This document shows, piece after piece, positions 1 through 7,039 of a stretch of DNA of 28,133 nucleotides. A program made the translations under genes and the position numbers. Numbering within the stretch: position 1 is the stretch's first letter; each line of letters begins with the position of its first letter. The DNA is from a virus: positions 1-28,133 of the IMG/VR virus record IMGVR_UViG_3300031963_012227. The stretch is one strand, 5' to 3'. The notes beneath the pieces were generated by a model. That model did not search any database. It worked only from the letters and a program-made list of their open reading frames with translations, and was not told the DNA's origin.

Positions 1-42
1 TGTTTATTAATTATTTTTACACTGATTTATTGATATTAAAAT

Positions 43-867
43 TTAATGTTCATAATTAAATGCTTTATAAAACCAAGCGAATTTATTATAAATATTGTCG
101 CAGTTATGTTTACCAAGTATGTCTAAATAATCATTAGATACTGGTTTGATAACCCGTTGAATATTATGATCGCCAAATGGCAAATGCATGCGATCATCTT
201 CGAATGTCTTTTGCTCTACATTGTTAAAATTATGTTGATAAAATGGTAATTCTAAATATTCATATACTCGTTCCATTTCTCGTTGTGGATTGCTAGTAAA
301 ATTTTCAAACTTTATAAATAAACATTTTTTACTTATCTTGCGTAATATAGTATCGTATAATACATCCATACTAACAGCTAGCGGAGGCGCTTGTAATAAA
401 AAATAATCTACACGTTTATCCACAGTGGTATTTCGTAAATCATTCCAATTTTGTAAACCAGCATCAATGTTTTGATGTTGTCGCCACTTTTTTTCCATGC
501 TGGCAACTATAGCTCGCAAATCTCTTACCATTACAATAATTTTTGGATTGGGATAATACCAATTCAAAAAGTCATAGGTTACACTCCAACCTCTGCTTTT
601 ATCAATTACATATTTTTTATCAGTAATTGCATTAAAGTATCCAAACATACCTTCTTTGCATAAAGATTTAAAAGCAGGTTCTACAACGTTTATATCTTGC
701 GCTTTAAACTCAATATTGTTGGAATAGATATTCCTTGCATTTAGAAAGATTTCAATTAGACCGCTAGTAGGTGTAGCGTAAAAATCGGGATTTTGCGCTA
801 ATACATTTTGGAGCAATGTCGAACCGCTGCGTGGTAATGAACATTGAAAAAAAATCTTTTCAACCAT
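43..867 (-). CDS. PAPS-dependent sulfotransferase family protein
   Basis: A 274-residue protein that should transfer a sulfuryl group from PAPS to an unknown acceptor. The N-terminus has the 5'-phosphosulfate-binding loop PRSGSTLL (residues 12-19), with R13, S14 and T17 placed as in the family. A middle segment, IIVMVRDLRAIVAS, matches the 3'-phosphate-binding strand and helix with its conserved Arg and Ser. The length is normal for a single-domain sulfotransferase. I start at 867 because the PSB loop then lies 11 residues from the N-terminus; an in-frame ATG at 939 would add 24 unconserved residues inside the opposite kinase gene. It is divergent from that kinase, which would make its PAPS donor. 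Targets could be virion proteins, host glycans or a small molecule; the sequence does not say. No Shine-Dalgarno is visible. Confidence 0.85.
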   Translation of the reverse strand: MVEKIFFQCSLPRSGSTLLQNVLAQNPDFYATPTSGLIEIFLNARNIYSNNIEFKAQDINVVEPAFKSLCKEGMFGYFNAITDKKYVIDKSRGWSVTYDFLNWYYPNPKIIVMVRDLRAIVASMEKKWRQHQNIDAGLQNWNDLRNTTVDKRVDYFLLQAPPLAVSMDVLYDTILRKISKKCLFIKFENFTSNPQREMERVYEYLELPFYQHNFNNVEQKTFEDDRMHLPFGDHNIQRVIKPVSNDYLDILGKHNCDNIYNKFAWFYKAFNYEH

Positions 868-877
868 AACATATATT
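868..877. promoter_or_regulatory. 10-nt gap between divergent start codons
   Basis: Only ten A/T bases separate the ATG of the minus-strand sulfotransferase (865-867) from the ATG of the plus-strand kinase (878-880). The two starts sit in a short inverted repeat (CATAA at 865-869, TTATG at 876-880). There is no room for a promoter or ribosome binding site for either gene, so each promoter must lie inside the other gene or further away. I see no Shine-Dalgarno for either gene. Confidence 0.4.
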
Positions 878-1333
878 ATGCAAAATAACAAATTTTTAAA
901 GATATTAATTATGGGATTGCCGAGTTCTGGAAAAACCACTTTGGCAGCAGATATTAAATTATTGCTTGATAATTTTTATAAATGTCATTGGCTGAATGCT
1001 GATAAAGTAAGAGAGCAATTTAATGATTGGGATTTTAACGAATCTGGGAGATATCGTCAAGTAAAACGAATGAATCATCTTGCGAGTTTGCATGGTCAAT
1101 ATAACGATATTGTAATTTGTGATTTTGTGTGTCCTTTACAAAGATTCCGAGATGAATTTTGCGCTGATTATACTGTATTCGTAAACACTATTGAAAAATC
1201 AAGTTATGATGACACAAATAATATCTTTGAAAAACCTTCAGTATTTGATGTTGAAGTTGTTTTTAAAAATAGTAAATATTATTCAAAAATTATATGTAAT
1301 GATTTAATTCATAAGTTGAATAATAAAGTGTAA
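878..1333 (+). CDS. adenylylsulfate (APS) kinase-like P-loop protein
   Basis: A 151-residue P-loop kinase resembling CysC, which phosphorylates adenylylsulfate to PAPS. Visible motifs are Walker A GLPSSGKTT (residues 13-21), the NADKVR segment (40-45) equivalent to the DGDxxR substrate motif, F53 and R58 in the position of the CysC F-S-x-x-x-R helix, and the strand-end segment ICDFVCPLQRFRDEF (80-94), like the isPf...R..R region of APS kinases. It is shorter than typical CysC (about 200 residues) and lacks a clear RDxKGLY lid motif; NTIEKSSYDDTNNIFEKP (103-120) occupies that region, so it is somewhat degenerate. It pairs with the divergent sulfotransferase and lies 8 nt before the next gene on the same strand. 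A related phage nucleotide or polynucleotide kinase is the alternative. No ATP sulfurylase is seen here. Confidence 0.7.
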   Translation: MQNNKFLKILIMGLPSSGKTTLAADIKLLLDNFYKCHWLNADKVREQFNDWDFNESGRYRQVKRMNHLASLHGQYNDIVICDFVCPLQRFRDEFCADYTVFVNTIEKSSYDDTNNIFEKPSVFDVEVVFKNSKYYSKIICNDLIHKLNNKV

Positions 1334-1341
1334 AACAATAT

Positions 1342-1854
1342 ATGGTAGCTTATAGCGTTAATGATTTAGCAAATGAAATATTTGGTAACGAATTCGAATT
1401 TGATAGCGGTTACGCTCAATTTTATTATATTTCAGGTTGGCTTGCTAATAATGTTGGCATGTTAAATACAAAAATTTATAGCCAATTTACTGTCGAAAAT
1501 GGTAATTTTACTCCAACTGGAATATTTCAACAAGAAGAACGCGCAATCTATAAACAAATGTATTTGTATGAGTTTTATACTAAAAAAACTCGTCAAGTTC
1601 TGCGAGGCGTAGATAGTTCTGTCGATTTCGTAACTTTACGCGAAGGAGATACATCTATTACTCGTACAAATAAAAATGAACTCGCAAAAACTTATCGTAG
1701 TTTAGCAAATGATGCGCGAGAAGAAATGGAGAGGCTTGTTGTTAGTTATAATTTATATCGTTCTGCTCCTGTACAAGTAGCAGGTGAAGATGGATCTCCA
1801 ATATTTACAGGATCAGGATATTTCTATTATCCATATGGATATGGTAATCCATAA
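1342..1854 (+). CDS. probable head-tail adaptor / neck structural protein
   Basis: A 170-residue protein without a motif that I can name with certainty. It is largely helical in appearance. A central segment FVTLREGDTSITRTNKNELA (96-115) is followed by a long charged helix ending in SYNLYRSAPVQVAG. An acidic N-terminal half with 'EGD' plus a helix is the style of small head-tail connector adaptors. The C-terminus is Tyr/Gly/Pro-rich (GYFYYPYGYGNP). Its position supports this call: it precedes the head-closure, tail-completion and tube block once the inversion of that block is allowed for. It lies 8 nt after the kinase and ends 10 nt before a strong terminator. No Shine-Dalgarno is visible. 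The call rests on context and general resemblance only. Confidence 0.45.
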   Translation: MVAYSVNDLANEIFGNEFEFDSGYAQFYYISGWLANNVGMLNTKIYSQFTVENGNFTPTGIFQQEERAIYKQMYLYEFYTKKTRQVLRGVDSSVDFVTLREGDTSITRTNKNELAKTYRSLANDAREEMERLVVSYNLYRSAPVQVAGEDGSPIFTGSGYFYYPYGYGNP

Positions 1855-1864
1855 TTAAAAAAAG

Positions 1865-1890
1865 AACCCCCAGTCTTGCGACTGGGGGTT
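1865..1890. terminator. bidirectional intrinsic terminator
   Basis: An 11-bp perfect stem (AACCCCCAGTC with GACTGGGGGTT) closes a TTGC loop. On the plus strand it runs into six T (1889-1894). On the minus strand it reads into a T-rich tract (complement of the A-run at 1857-1863). It lies between convergent genes, the adaptor-like gene ending at 1854 and the tail tube gene ending at 1906, so it can stop transcription from both sides. It is by far the most GC-rich short segment in the neighbourhood. Confidence 0.93.
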
Positions 1891-1905
1891 TTTTGTTGTT
1901 ATAGA

Positions 1906-3234
1906 TTATCCAAGCTTGCCAGTTCCAAGCTTGAAGAATCCTGAGGTAATTGAATCAAGTGAATTTTGATAACTGCCCGACATAAATAATCCAGCAGTTG
2001 TGTCGTTGGCACCACCAATTTGAACGGTGTAGGTGAGATCAACTGTTTGATTATCTCCGAGGTTTTCAGAGTATGTTTCAGATTGTAAAATAGCTTCTTT
2101 GATTTCGTATCTAATTTTACCGTTTCCATCGCTATCTTTGAGTGTGATAGAGAGATCATTCTTTTGAGATACAAGAGCGTCAAATAGATTTTTATCTTGC
2201 AACTCAGATAGAATAGCGCTGATTGATATGTCCATATTAATTGGAACATCAACAACTCTTGCGAATCCGAATGTGTTACCAAGGCGTTGTAGAATTGTTC
2301 TGCTTAATGGTAGAGTGAAGCTAAATGATTGAATGTGTGCATCACTTAGGCTGGTCATACCGCGACTAGTTCCTAAAGAAAGAACAATATCACCTGGACG
2401 TAATGCACTAACTGTGCTAGATCCAGTAGTATATCCAGTGAAATTAACGCCGGGATCATTGACGTATCCTGTTAATGATCTGCTATAATCTAATTTATAT
2501 GCTTTAGAAACATCTGTTAGTTTTGTTGCTGGTTGAGCGAATAAATCAACAGCTGGACTATTTCCTGTAATTGTAACCAGTGTTCCACCTACTGTTCCAC
2601 CAACAACTGTTGAAGGCACTGTTAAAACATTTTCCGAAGCATCAGATTTTATATTAAAAGCTTCAACAGTTACTGACGCAGTTGGAATAGCTCCGACACT
2701 AGCCTCAAAACTATATTCGCTAATAAAACCATTACCAACACCAACTATTGTTGAGTTAGGGGCTAAAGTGCCTCCTACTACGTCTTCACCTTCATCAACC
2801 GTAAGAATATAATAATTGTTTCCTTGAAGATCGGCTAACAGACCAGAAATAACTTGAGCGCCATTTGCAATATTTGTATCTGTTACTCCTGTTACATTGA
2901 AACCTAATAATCTTTCATTATAGCCATCAGTAACATAATATGAAAAATCAAGACCAACCGTTGGGGTTTCCATAACGATTGAGTCAATACGAGCTAGTTT
3001 ACCGAACTCGTTGATATCTTGTCTATTGATTGTAAAATTGAAATTACAGTTTTGAATACGATCTAGCTTCTTCAAAAGTGAAATTCCAGATGCTAATGAT
3101 CCAGTACTTGTTGGTAAAAACGGTGAAGATGTAGGTCCGCTACCTCCAGCACCAACACCGCTTACTTGTATGCCAGTAGAACTGGGAGCTATAAATAAAG
3201 CTTGACTTTGATATATTACACGATTTCTTGCCAT
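1906..3234 (-). CDS. major tail tube protein
   Basis: A 442-residue protein predicted to polymerise into the non-contractile tail tube. The N-terminal half has the segment FTINRQDINEFGKLARIDS followed by VMETPTVGLDFSYYV (about 67-101), and then NGFISEYSFEASVGAIPTASVTVEAF (168-193). The C-terminal half has IQSFSFTLPLSRTILQRLG and VVDVPINMDISISAILSEL, ending in a beta-rich domain. This two-domain, strand-rich layout and the position next to the chaperones and tape measure (allowing for inversion) fit a siphoviral tube protein with an extra surface domain. It shares sequence patterns with two plus-strand genes at 15160 and 17814. It is the last gene of the minus-strand block and runs into the bidirectional terminator. 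The upstream gap of 62 nt may carry its own promoter, useful for a high-copy protein, but I see no clear one. Confidence 0.75.
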   Translation of the reverse strand: MARNRVIYQSQALFIAPSSTGIQVSGVGAGGSGPTSSPFLPTSTGSLASGISLLKKLDRIQNCNFNFTINRQDINEFGKLARIDSIVMETPTVGLDFSYYVTDGYNERLLGFNVTGVTDTNIANGAQVISGLLADLQGNNYYILTVDEGEDVVGGTLAPNSTIVGVGNGFISEYSFEASVGAIPTASVTVEAFNIKSDASENVLTVPSTVVGGTVGGTLVTITGNSPAVDLFAQPATKLTDVSKAYKLDYSRSLTGYVNDPGVNFTGYTTGSSTVSALRPGDIVLSLGTSRGMTSLSDAHIQSFSFTLPLSRTILQRLGNTFGFARVVDVPINMDISISAILSELQDKNLFDALVSQKNDLSITLKDSDGNGKIRYEIKEAILQSETYSENLGDNQTVDLTYTVQIGGANDTTAGLFMSGSYQNSLDSITSGFFKLGTGKLG

Positions 3235-3296
3235 ATATTTTATTTGTTATGTTAAAATGTTATAATTTTTTACAGATGGAAGCTTAAATTGTGAAA

Positions 3297-4157
3297 TTAT
3301 AATCTTGGATATCTGTATGTAGTTATTTCAAAATCTAAAAATCCTATATGTAAAATTGGGTTCAGTTCTTTTAATACGCTGTCTCGTATTTTAGAAGTTT
3401 CAACGTGTGATATGAACATTTTTTGAGAAGAGTAAGCGGAGCTTACATTATTATAGTCATAACCAGTAGGATATAAACCTGTCTTTATTTCACTGAATTC
3501 TCCTAATGGATTAGAGGTCATTGGTATAACACTAAAAAATTCATTGTAAGAATCGCCAAATACACTTAAAACACCGTCTAATTGATATAAATTCTCACAA
3601 AATGCTACTACTTTTATCAAACATTTTGTTTCATCTTCGCCGCCAAATGCAAAAGCTGTATTATGCGCTGTTTCTATTGATGCAAAAATGCAAGGTGTTA
3701 CTGGATTGTATGGAGAGATGCTGGTTTCTGTTACTGTAAATCTGCTGTTGGAAATATATTTATTTTCAATTATTAAGTTATCTTCTGGTTGATCTGTTAT
3801 ATAACTATTTATTTCTTTTATAGTGTAAGTTCCTGTTATATTAAGATTTGTAGAAACTCCGCTATCGAAAATAACGCGCCCATTATCAAAATCAAATTTC
3901 ATACCGCTTGTGCCAGTGGGTAAAAATGATCCATTAATTGTGAGACCAGAAGGTATTGTTGCTCCAGTTATACTCTTATCATAAACCCATTGTTTATAAG
4001 GAGAACCATAAATAACTTTATTGCCGCCAAGTCTTGCGTCAGAATAATTATAAAATTTTGTTGTGTAAGTTTTATAAGCGTCTCCTTTTTTCATCAAATA
4101 ATTATCAAACCAAAGGAAAAAACTATTCATTACATTATGTGAAAATGTTGGTTTCAT
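3297..4157 (-). CDS. putative tail terminator or neck-tail structural protein
   Basis: A 286-residue protein that I do not recognise by motif. An N-terminal part is rich in aromatic residues. A Gly/Thr-rich strand region follows (about 65-130). Then comes a mixed alpha/beta segment, with a stretch CLIKVVAFCENLYQLDGVLS and later KMFISHVETSKIRDSVLKEL, ending in strands LHIGFLDFEITTYRYPRL. The pattern of helix-strand-helix with long hairpins and the position between tail-completion and tube genes suggest the tail terminator, which caps the tube and joins it to the head. At 286 residues it is longer than usual for terminators (about 130-180), so an added domain would be needed. Its ATG overlaps the stop of the upstream gene by 4 nt (ATGA), which implies translational coupling. 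The function comes from position only. Confidence 0.4.
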   Translation of the reverse strand: MKPTFSHNVMNSFFLWFDNYLMKKGDAYKTYTTKFYNYSDARLGGNKVIYGSPYKQWVYDKSITGATIPSGLTINGSFLPTGTSGMKFDFDNGRVIFDSGVSTNLNITGTYTIKEINSYITDQPEDNLIIENKYISNSRFTVTETSISPYNPVTPCIFASIETAHNTAFAFGGEDETKCLIKVVAFCENLYQLDGVLSVFGDSYNEFFSVIPMTSNPLGEFSEIKTGLYPTGYDYNNVSSAYSSQKMFISHVETSKIRDSVLKELNPILHIGFLDFEITTYRYPRL

Positions 4158-4744
4158 GTTTTTAGTTTATTTAAATCTCTTAATTCTTTATTGAATCTAT
4201 TTATTAAATCTGATATATATCTGGTATTTTTAAAAGAAGCGCCAATTCTTACTTGGCTTGTGGAGCTTTGAATACCGAATCCAGATCTGCTATTTTTCTT
4301 TTTTTTCAAATAATAGCCTAAACCTGATATACCAGTTTCAATTCCTCTAGCCCAACTTCTACCGATTGCCCAAGGCATAGGCGTTATTTCAAATATTTGG
4401 GCAGCAGTTGGAATATCAAATATTACCGTGCTATCAATACCGTTTGGGTTGAACACTATTCTGTAATTAGATTTTTGTAATAAATCTTCTATTGGTTTTA
4501 TTGGATCAGTTCCTTCGTCAAAACCTATAAAAGAATATAGATTTGTTATGCCATTTAGCGTTCCTGATATATTATTAGCAGAAATTCCTCCTTTTATTTC
4601 TTGCGTAATCGGATGATTATTAAATTCTTCGATATATTTTTGTTTTATCTTTTCGAATTCATCGTTAATAGAAGATCTTACTAATTTTTGATATTCTTTG
4701 TCCGCTTGCAAGTCGCGAAACATTTTTATCCATTCTGGATTCAT
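4154..4744 (-). CDS. tail-completion / neck protein (HK97 gp10-like)
   Basis: A 196-residue protein. A helical N-terminal part (residues 1-45, with NHPITQEI near 43-50) is followed by a short Gly/Asn loop segment giving LYSFIGFDEGTDPIKPIEDLL. A strand block follows (YRIVFNPNGIDSTVIFDIPTAAQIFEITPMPWAIGRSWARGIETGISGLGYYL). A Ser/Arg-rich linker and a C-terminal helix (RYISDLINRFNKEL) close the protein. The pattern of FDEGTDP followed by MPW..GRSW..GIETGISGLG and a C-terminal amphipathic helix is what I associate with small neck/tail-completion proteins in siphoviruses. The neighbours fit: head-closure-like gene 3 nt upstream, putative terminator overlapping by 4 nt downstream. Family assignment is by resemblance, not by a catalytic motif. 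Confidence 0.55.
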   Translation of the reverse strand: MNPEWIKMFRDLQADKEYQKLVRSSINDEFEKIKQKYIEEFNNHPITQEIKGGISANNISGTLNGITNLYSFIGFDEGTDPIKPIEDLLQKSNYRIVFNPNGIDSTVIFDIPTAAQIFEITPMPWAIGRSWARGIETGISGLGYYLKKKKNSRSGFGIQSSTSQVRIGASFKNTRYISDLINRFNKELRDLNKLKT

Positions 4745-4747
4745 ATT

Positions 4748-5203
4748 TTAGGGATCGGGTTTTAAATATAATGTATAATATTGATTATCAAAAAGACCAT
4801 GAGGTCTAAAAGTTGAATTAAGAACGTATCTTTTGCCATCTACATCAAATCTTCTGGCGTCCTTGATATAATCGTAATCAGTAGCTTTGATTTTTAATCT
4901 TATTGATCCTACAACTGCTTCTAGTTTTATCTGAGAAGCTAACCCACTTTCGCTCCAATATTTTTTACCAATATCGTCATTATAATGAATTCTTGCTTTA
5001 AATGTCTTGTAAACGGGTGTATTAACTATTGAAGTTGTTTGACCAGCGGTATTATACAATGGATTATAATTAGGATCAGTTATTATTACAACTTGTGAAG
5101 CTTCTTTATAAACAGTGATTTCACGGGCAAAAGTCTCATGAATATCGTCAATAACTGCATTAAGGGCAGTTCTTTCGGAAGCAGAAATAAGATTTGTAGC
5201 CAT
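4748..5203 (-). CDS. head-closure / head-tail joining protein
   Basis: A 151-residue protein, first gene of the minus-strand block. An N-terminal helix (residues 1-30) leads into strands with EITVYKEASQVVII and a loop, then a beta-barrel-like C-terminal half that ends in ARRFDVDGKRYVLNSTFRP followed by YYTLYLKPDP. That ending (a 'vDGkrY.l' turn, a loop and a final strand with alternating Tyr/Leu) is typical of SPP1 gp16-like stoppers and related head-tail joining proteins, which plug the portal-adaptor complex and dock the tail. The start at 5203 lies just after the divergent promoter region, with an A/T-rich leader and no Shine-Dalgarno. Confidence is moderate because the evidence is fold-like pattern and context. 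Confidence 0.55.
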   Translation of the reverse strand: MATNLISASERTALNAVIDDIHETFAREITVYKEASQVVIITDPNYNPLYNTAGQTTSIVNTPVYKTFKARIHYNDDIGKKYWSESGLASQIKLEAVVGSIRLKIKATDYDYIKDARRFDVDGKRYVLNSTFRPHGLFDNQYYTLYLKPDP

Positions 5204-5258
5204 ATATTACTTTACACTGGTTGAAAAACTATAGAATATATATTAGTATAAATAAATT
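5204..5258. promoter_or_regulatory. divergent promoter region of the two late tail operons
   Basis: A 55-bp A/T-rich spacer between the start codons of the head-closure gene (-) and the first chaperone (+). On the plus strand it contains TATAAATA (5247-5254), identical to the T4-type late promoter box, 4 nt before the ATG. It also contains a weaker sigma70-like pair, TTGAAA (5221-5226) and TAGTAT (5244-5249), with a 17-bp spacer. If the TATAAATA box is used, transcription would start at or next to the ATG, giving a nearly leaderless mRNA. The minus side has only general A/T richness. A promoter must lie here or inside the flanking genes; which box is used is not settled by sequence. Confidence 0.45.
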
Positions 5259-6038
5259 ATGTCAAAGTCACTATACAGTTTCAATATTTTTAAAACCGCC
5301 GAAATTGAGGAAGATAAAAATGAAACAGTAACAAATGAACAGGGCGAACAGGTTACGCGCACATACAAGGAAAAAGTCAAGAAGCAGATTCCTGTAGAAA
5401 TAAATATTTTACTACCAAATAGAAAACAGATGCAAGAAGCTGATATGGAGTTTAGTATTGAAATGAGCAAATGTATTAGAAATGGCATTTTAACAAAAGC
5501 AATGTTGCTCAATAAATATAGCGATACTGGTGGTCTAATTAGTGATGCTGATGCTAAGATTATGGTGTCAGCGGCGAATGAAATTGGAGATCTTCAAAGT
5601 AGATTGACAATTCTTAATCTAAAACCCGAATCAGAAAGAGATGAAGATTATAGGCAAAAGATCGAAAAAGTGACTTCTGAAATATTGCAGAGACGTAAGA
5701 CACTTATTGAAAAAGAAACTAGTTATATGACATTGTTCAATCATACTGCCGATATAAAAGCTCAGAATAGAGCCATTCTATGGTATGTTCTAAATCTAAC
5801 TCAATTTAAAGATAATAGCAAAAAGAATGCCGAGTTTGAATGGTTGTTTCCAGGTAAGACCTTTGAACAAAAGGAAAGTACGATGTTTGATTATGAGGAG
5901 AATAAGAATGAAATATATGAGAAATGCTATAGTAAATTAGCTAGTATAATTAGTTATTGGTTTTTCACAAGCAATACAGAAAAAGAAGAATTCGATAGAA
6001 TTATTGGAGAAATAGATGGAACAATCCCAACAGAGTAA
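5259..6038 (+). CDS. tail assembly chaperone (gpG position)
   Basis: A 259-residue acidic and basic helical protein in the place where siphoviruses encode the tape-measure chaperone. The N-terminus has strands and a charged turn (NEQGEQVTRTYKEKVKKQIP), then the segment LLPNRKQMQEADMEFSIEMS followed by CIRNGILTKAMLLNKYSD (about 52-89). The latter resembles the 'R...e.A.......s..i..Gllt...l...y' pattern of small tail chaperones. A coiled-coil-like region (about 108-150) precedes a C-terminal helical domain containing NAEFEWLFPGKTFEQKE. It overlaps the next gene by 23 nt. No Shine-Dalgarno precedes the ATG; a TATAAATA box lies 4 nt upstream. Confidence 0.6.
   Translation: MSKSLYSFNIFKTAEIEEDKNETVTNEQGEQVTRTYKEKVKKQIPVEINILLPNRKQMQEADMEFSIEMSKCIRNGILTKAMLLNKYSDTGGLISDADAKIMVSAANEIGDLQSRLTILNLKPESERDEDYRQKIEKVTSEILQRRKTLIEKETSYMTLFNHTADIKAQNRAILWYVLNLTQFKDNSKKNAEFEWLFPGKTFEQKESTMFDYEENKNEIYEKCYSKLASIISYWFFTSNTEKEEFDRIIGEIDGTIPTE
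6006..6009 (+). promoter_or_regulatory. Shine-Dalgarno-like GGAG before the second chaperone
   Basis: GGAG ends 6 nt before ATG 6016, inside the 3' end of the first chaperone gene. Starts elsewhere in the window lack such a site at this spacing, so this one may matter: it argues that the downstream gene is translated from its own start and helps decide that start. A chance match is possible in a Glu-rich codon context (GGA GAA). Confidence 0.45.
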
Positions 6039-7011
6039 ATTTAAAAAAGCTTTTAGGGATATCAAAAATGGATTCTCTGAGATAAAAGTCTTGGAGAATC
6101 TTTTTTATTTGAAACATTTATCTTTAGAGGATCAAGTTGATATTGATCAAATATATGATCATTATTTTGAACAAGCAAAAAATAGAGGAGTTCCTACTAA
6201 TGATGAAACCCTAAAACGCTTGATTGAAGAAAAGCAATGGACAAAAAGCCAAGAATCTTTAATAAAACAAGAAGAAGATTTGATAGAAAATTTTCATAAG
6301 CAAAAAAAATGTCTGTTTCTTAAATCAGAAATCATGCGCGTCAACGCTGATATAGAATCGGCGCAAAAACGACTAAACGATCTGAAAAATACGCGAGCTT
6401 CATTTTTTCAACGTACCGCCGAAAGTTATGCAGAAGAAAGAGTAAATGATTATTATATTCTAAAATGTTTATATAAAGATCGATTATTATCTATTCCGGC
6501 TTTTAGGGAAGAAGAATTTGATGAAATAGATGCTGAAGTATTGGGAATAATAATAAGACAATACTCAGAAATTTATAAAAACATAAACGACAATACTATT
6601 CAATATCTTGTTTTGCAGGATTTTTTTAACTTATATATGCCATTTGCAGAAAATCCAACTGAATTTTATGGTAAATCTGTTTGCGATCTTACATATAATC
6701 AAGTAAAATTATTAATTTATGCTAGATTTTTTAAGAACGTGTTTCAGCAGAACGACAAAATGCCACAAGAAATCAAAAATGATCCTGATAAGATTATTGA
6801 TTATGTAAATGCCAATGAAAATGCTAAAAAAGCAATTGAAAATAAAAACAATAAGGAAAATCAAGCGACTTCAATTGTTGGGGCAACTTCAGAAGATTTA
6901 GAGTATGTAGGTCTTAAGGCTAAAGGTCAAAAAACGCTATCTTTGGCTGATGAAGCTAAAAAGAAGGGCGGTTCTTTGAATATGGATGACATGATGAAAT
7001 TATTCAGTTAA
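6016..7011 (+). CDS. second tail assembly chaperone / tape-measure-adjacent protein
   Basis: A 331-residue helical protein directly before the tape measure gene, the usual position of the T part of G/GT. A long coiled-coil-like stretch (about 85-130: repeated Leu/Ile with Lys and Glu) is followed by a helical domain with many aromatic residues, then a Lys/Asn/Glu-rich linker and a C-terminal tail ending NMDDMMKLFS. The reading frame opens only at this ATG: TAG at 6013-6015 immediately precedes it, and GGAG at 6006-6009 with 6-nt spacing is one of very few plausible Shine-Dalgarno sites here. That supports independent initiation, not a product made only by frameshift. The frame is +1 relative to the upstream gene, unlike the -1 shift of lambda G/GT. 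Confidence 0.55.
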   Translation: MEQSQQSKFKKAFRDIKNGFSEIKVLENLFYLKHLSLEDQVDIDQIYDHYFEQAKNRGVPTNDETLKRLIEEKQWTKSQESLIKQEEDLIENFHKQKKCLFLKSEIMRVNADIESAQKRLNDLKNTRASFFQRTAESYAEERVNDYYILKCLYKDRLLSIPAFREEEFDEIDAEVLGIIIRQYSEIYKNINDNTIQYLVLQDFFNLYMPFAENPTEFYGKSVCDLTYNQVKLLIYARFFKNVFQQNDKMPQEIKNDPDKIIDYVNANENAKKAIENKNNKENQATSIVGATSEDLEYVGLKAKGQKTLSLADEAKKKGGSLNMDDMMKLFS

Positions 7012-7025
7012 CGAATAAATTAATG

Positions 7026-7033
7026 TGTAAATA
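7026..7033 (+). promoter_or_regulatory. possible late-promoter-like box before tape measure
   Basis: TGTAAATA, one mismatch from the T4-type late box TATAAATA, lies 6 nt before the tape measure ATG in a 28-nt A/T-rich gap. The same spacing style is seen before the gene at 5259. In a genome this A/T-rich such octamers arise by chance (TATAAATA also occurs at 87 inside a gene), so this is a weak call. Confidence 0.25.
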
Positions 7034-7039
7034 AATAAT

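Noticed and set aside
87-94. TATAAATA octamer on the plus strand near the left edge (a second copy near 313)
   Set aside because: Both lie inside the minus-strand sulfotransferase gene, with no plus-strand gene start nearby. Chance matches are expected in A/T-rich DNA.
472-663. Small plus-strand open frame inside the sulfotransferase gene
   Set aside because: It is the complement of well-conserved coding sequence, with no recognisable protein features.
868-939. Upstream in-frame extension of the sulfotransferase to an ATG at 939
   Set aside because: It would add 24 residues lying within the opposite kinase gene. The family's PSB loop is already at the correct distance from the ATG at 867.
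1899-2282. Minus-strand open frame overlapping the tail tube gene 3' end
   Set aside because: It is an alternative frame of the tube gene. Its sequence is low in complexity and the tube frame carries the structural pattern.
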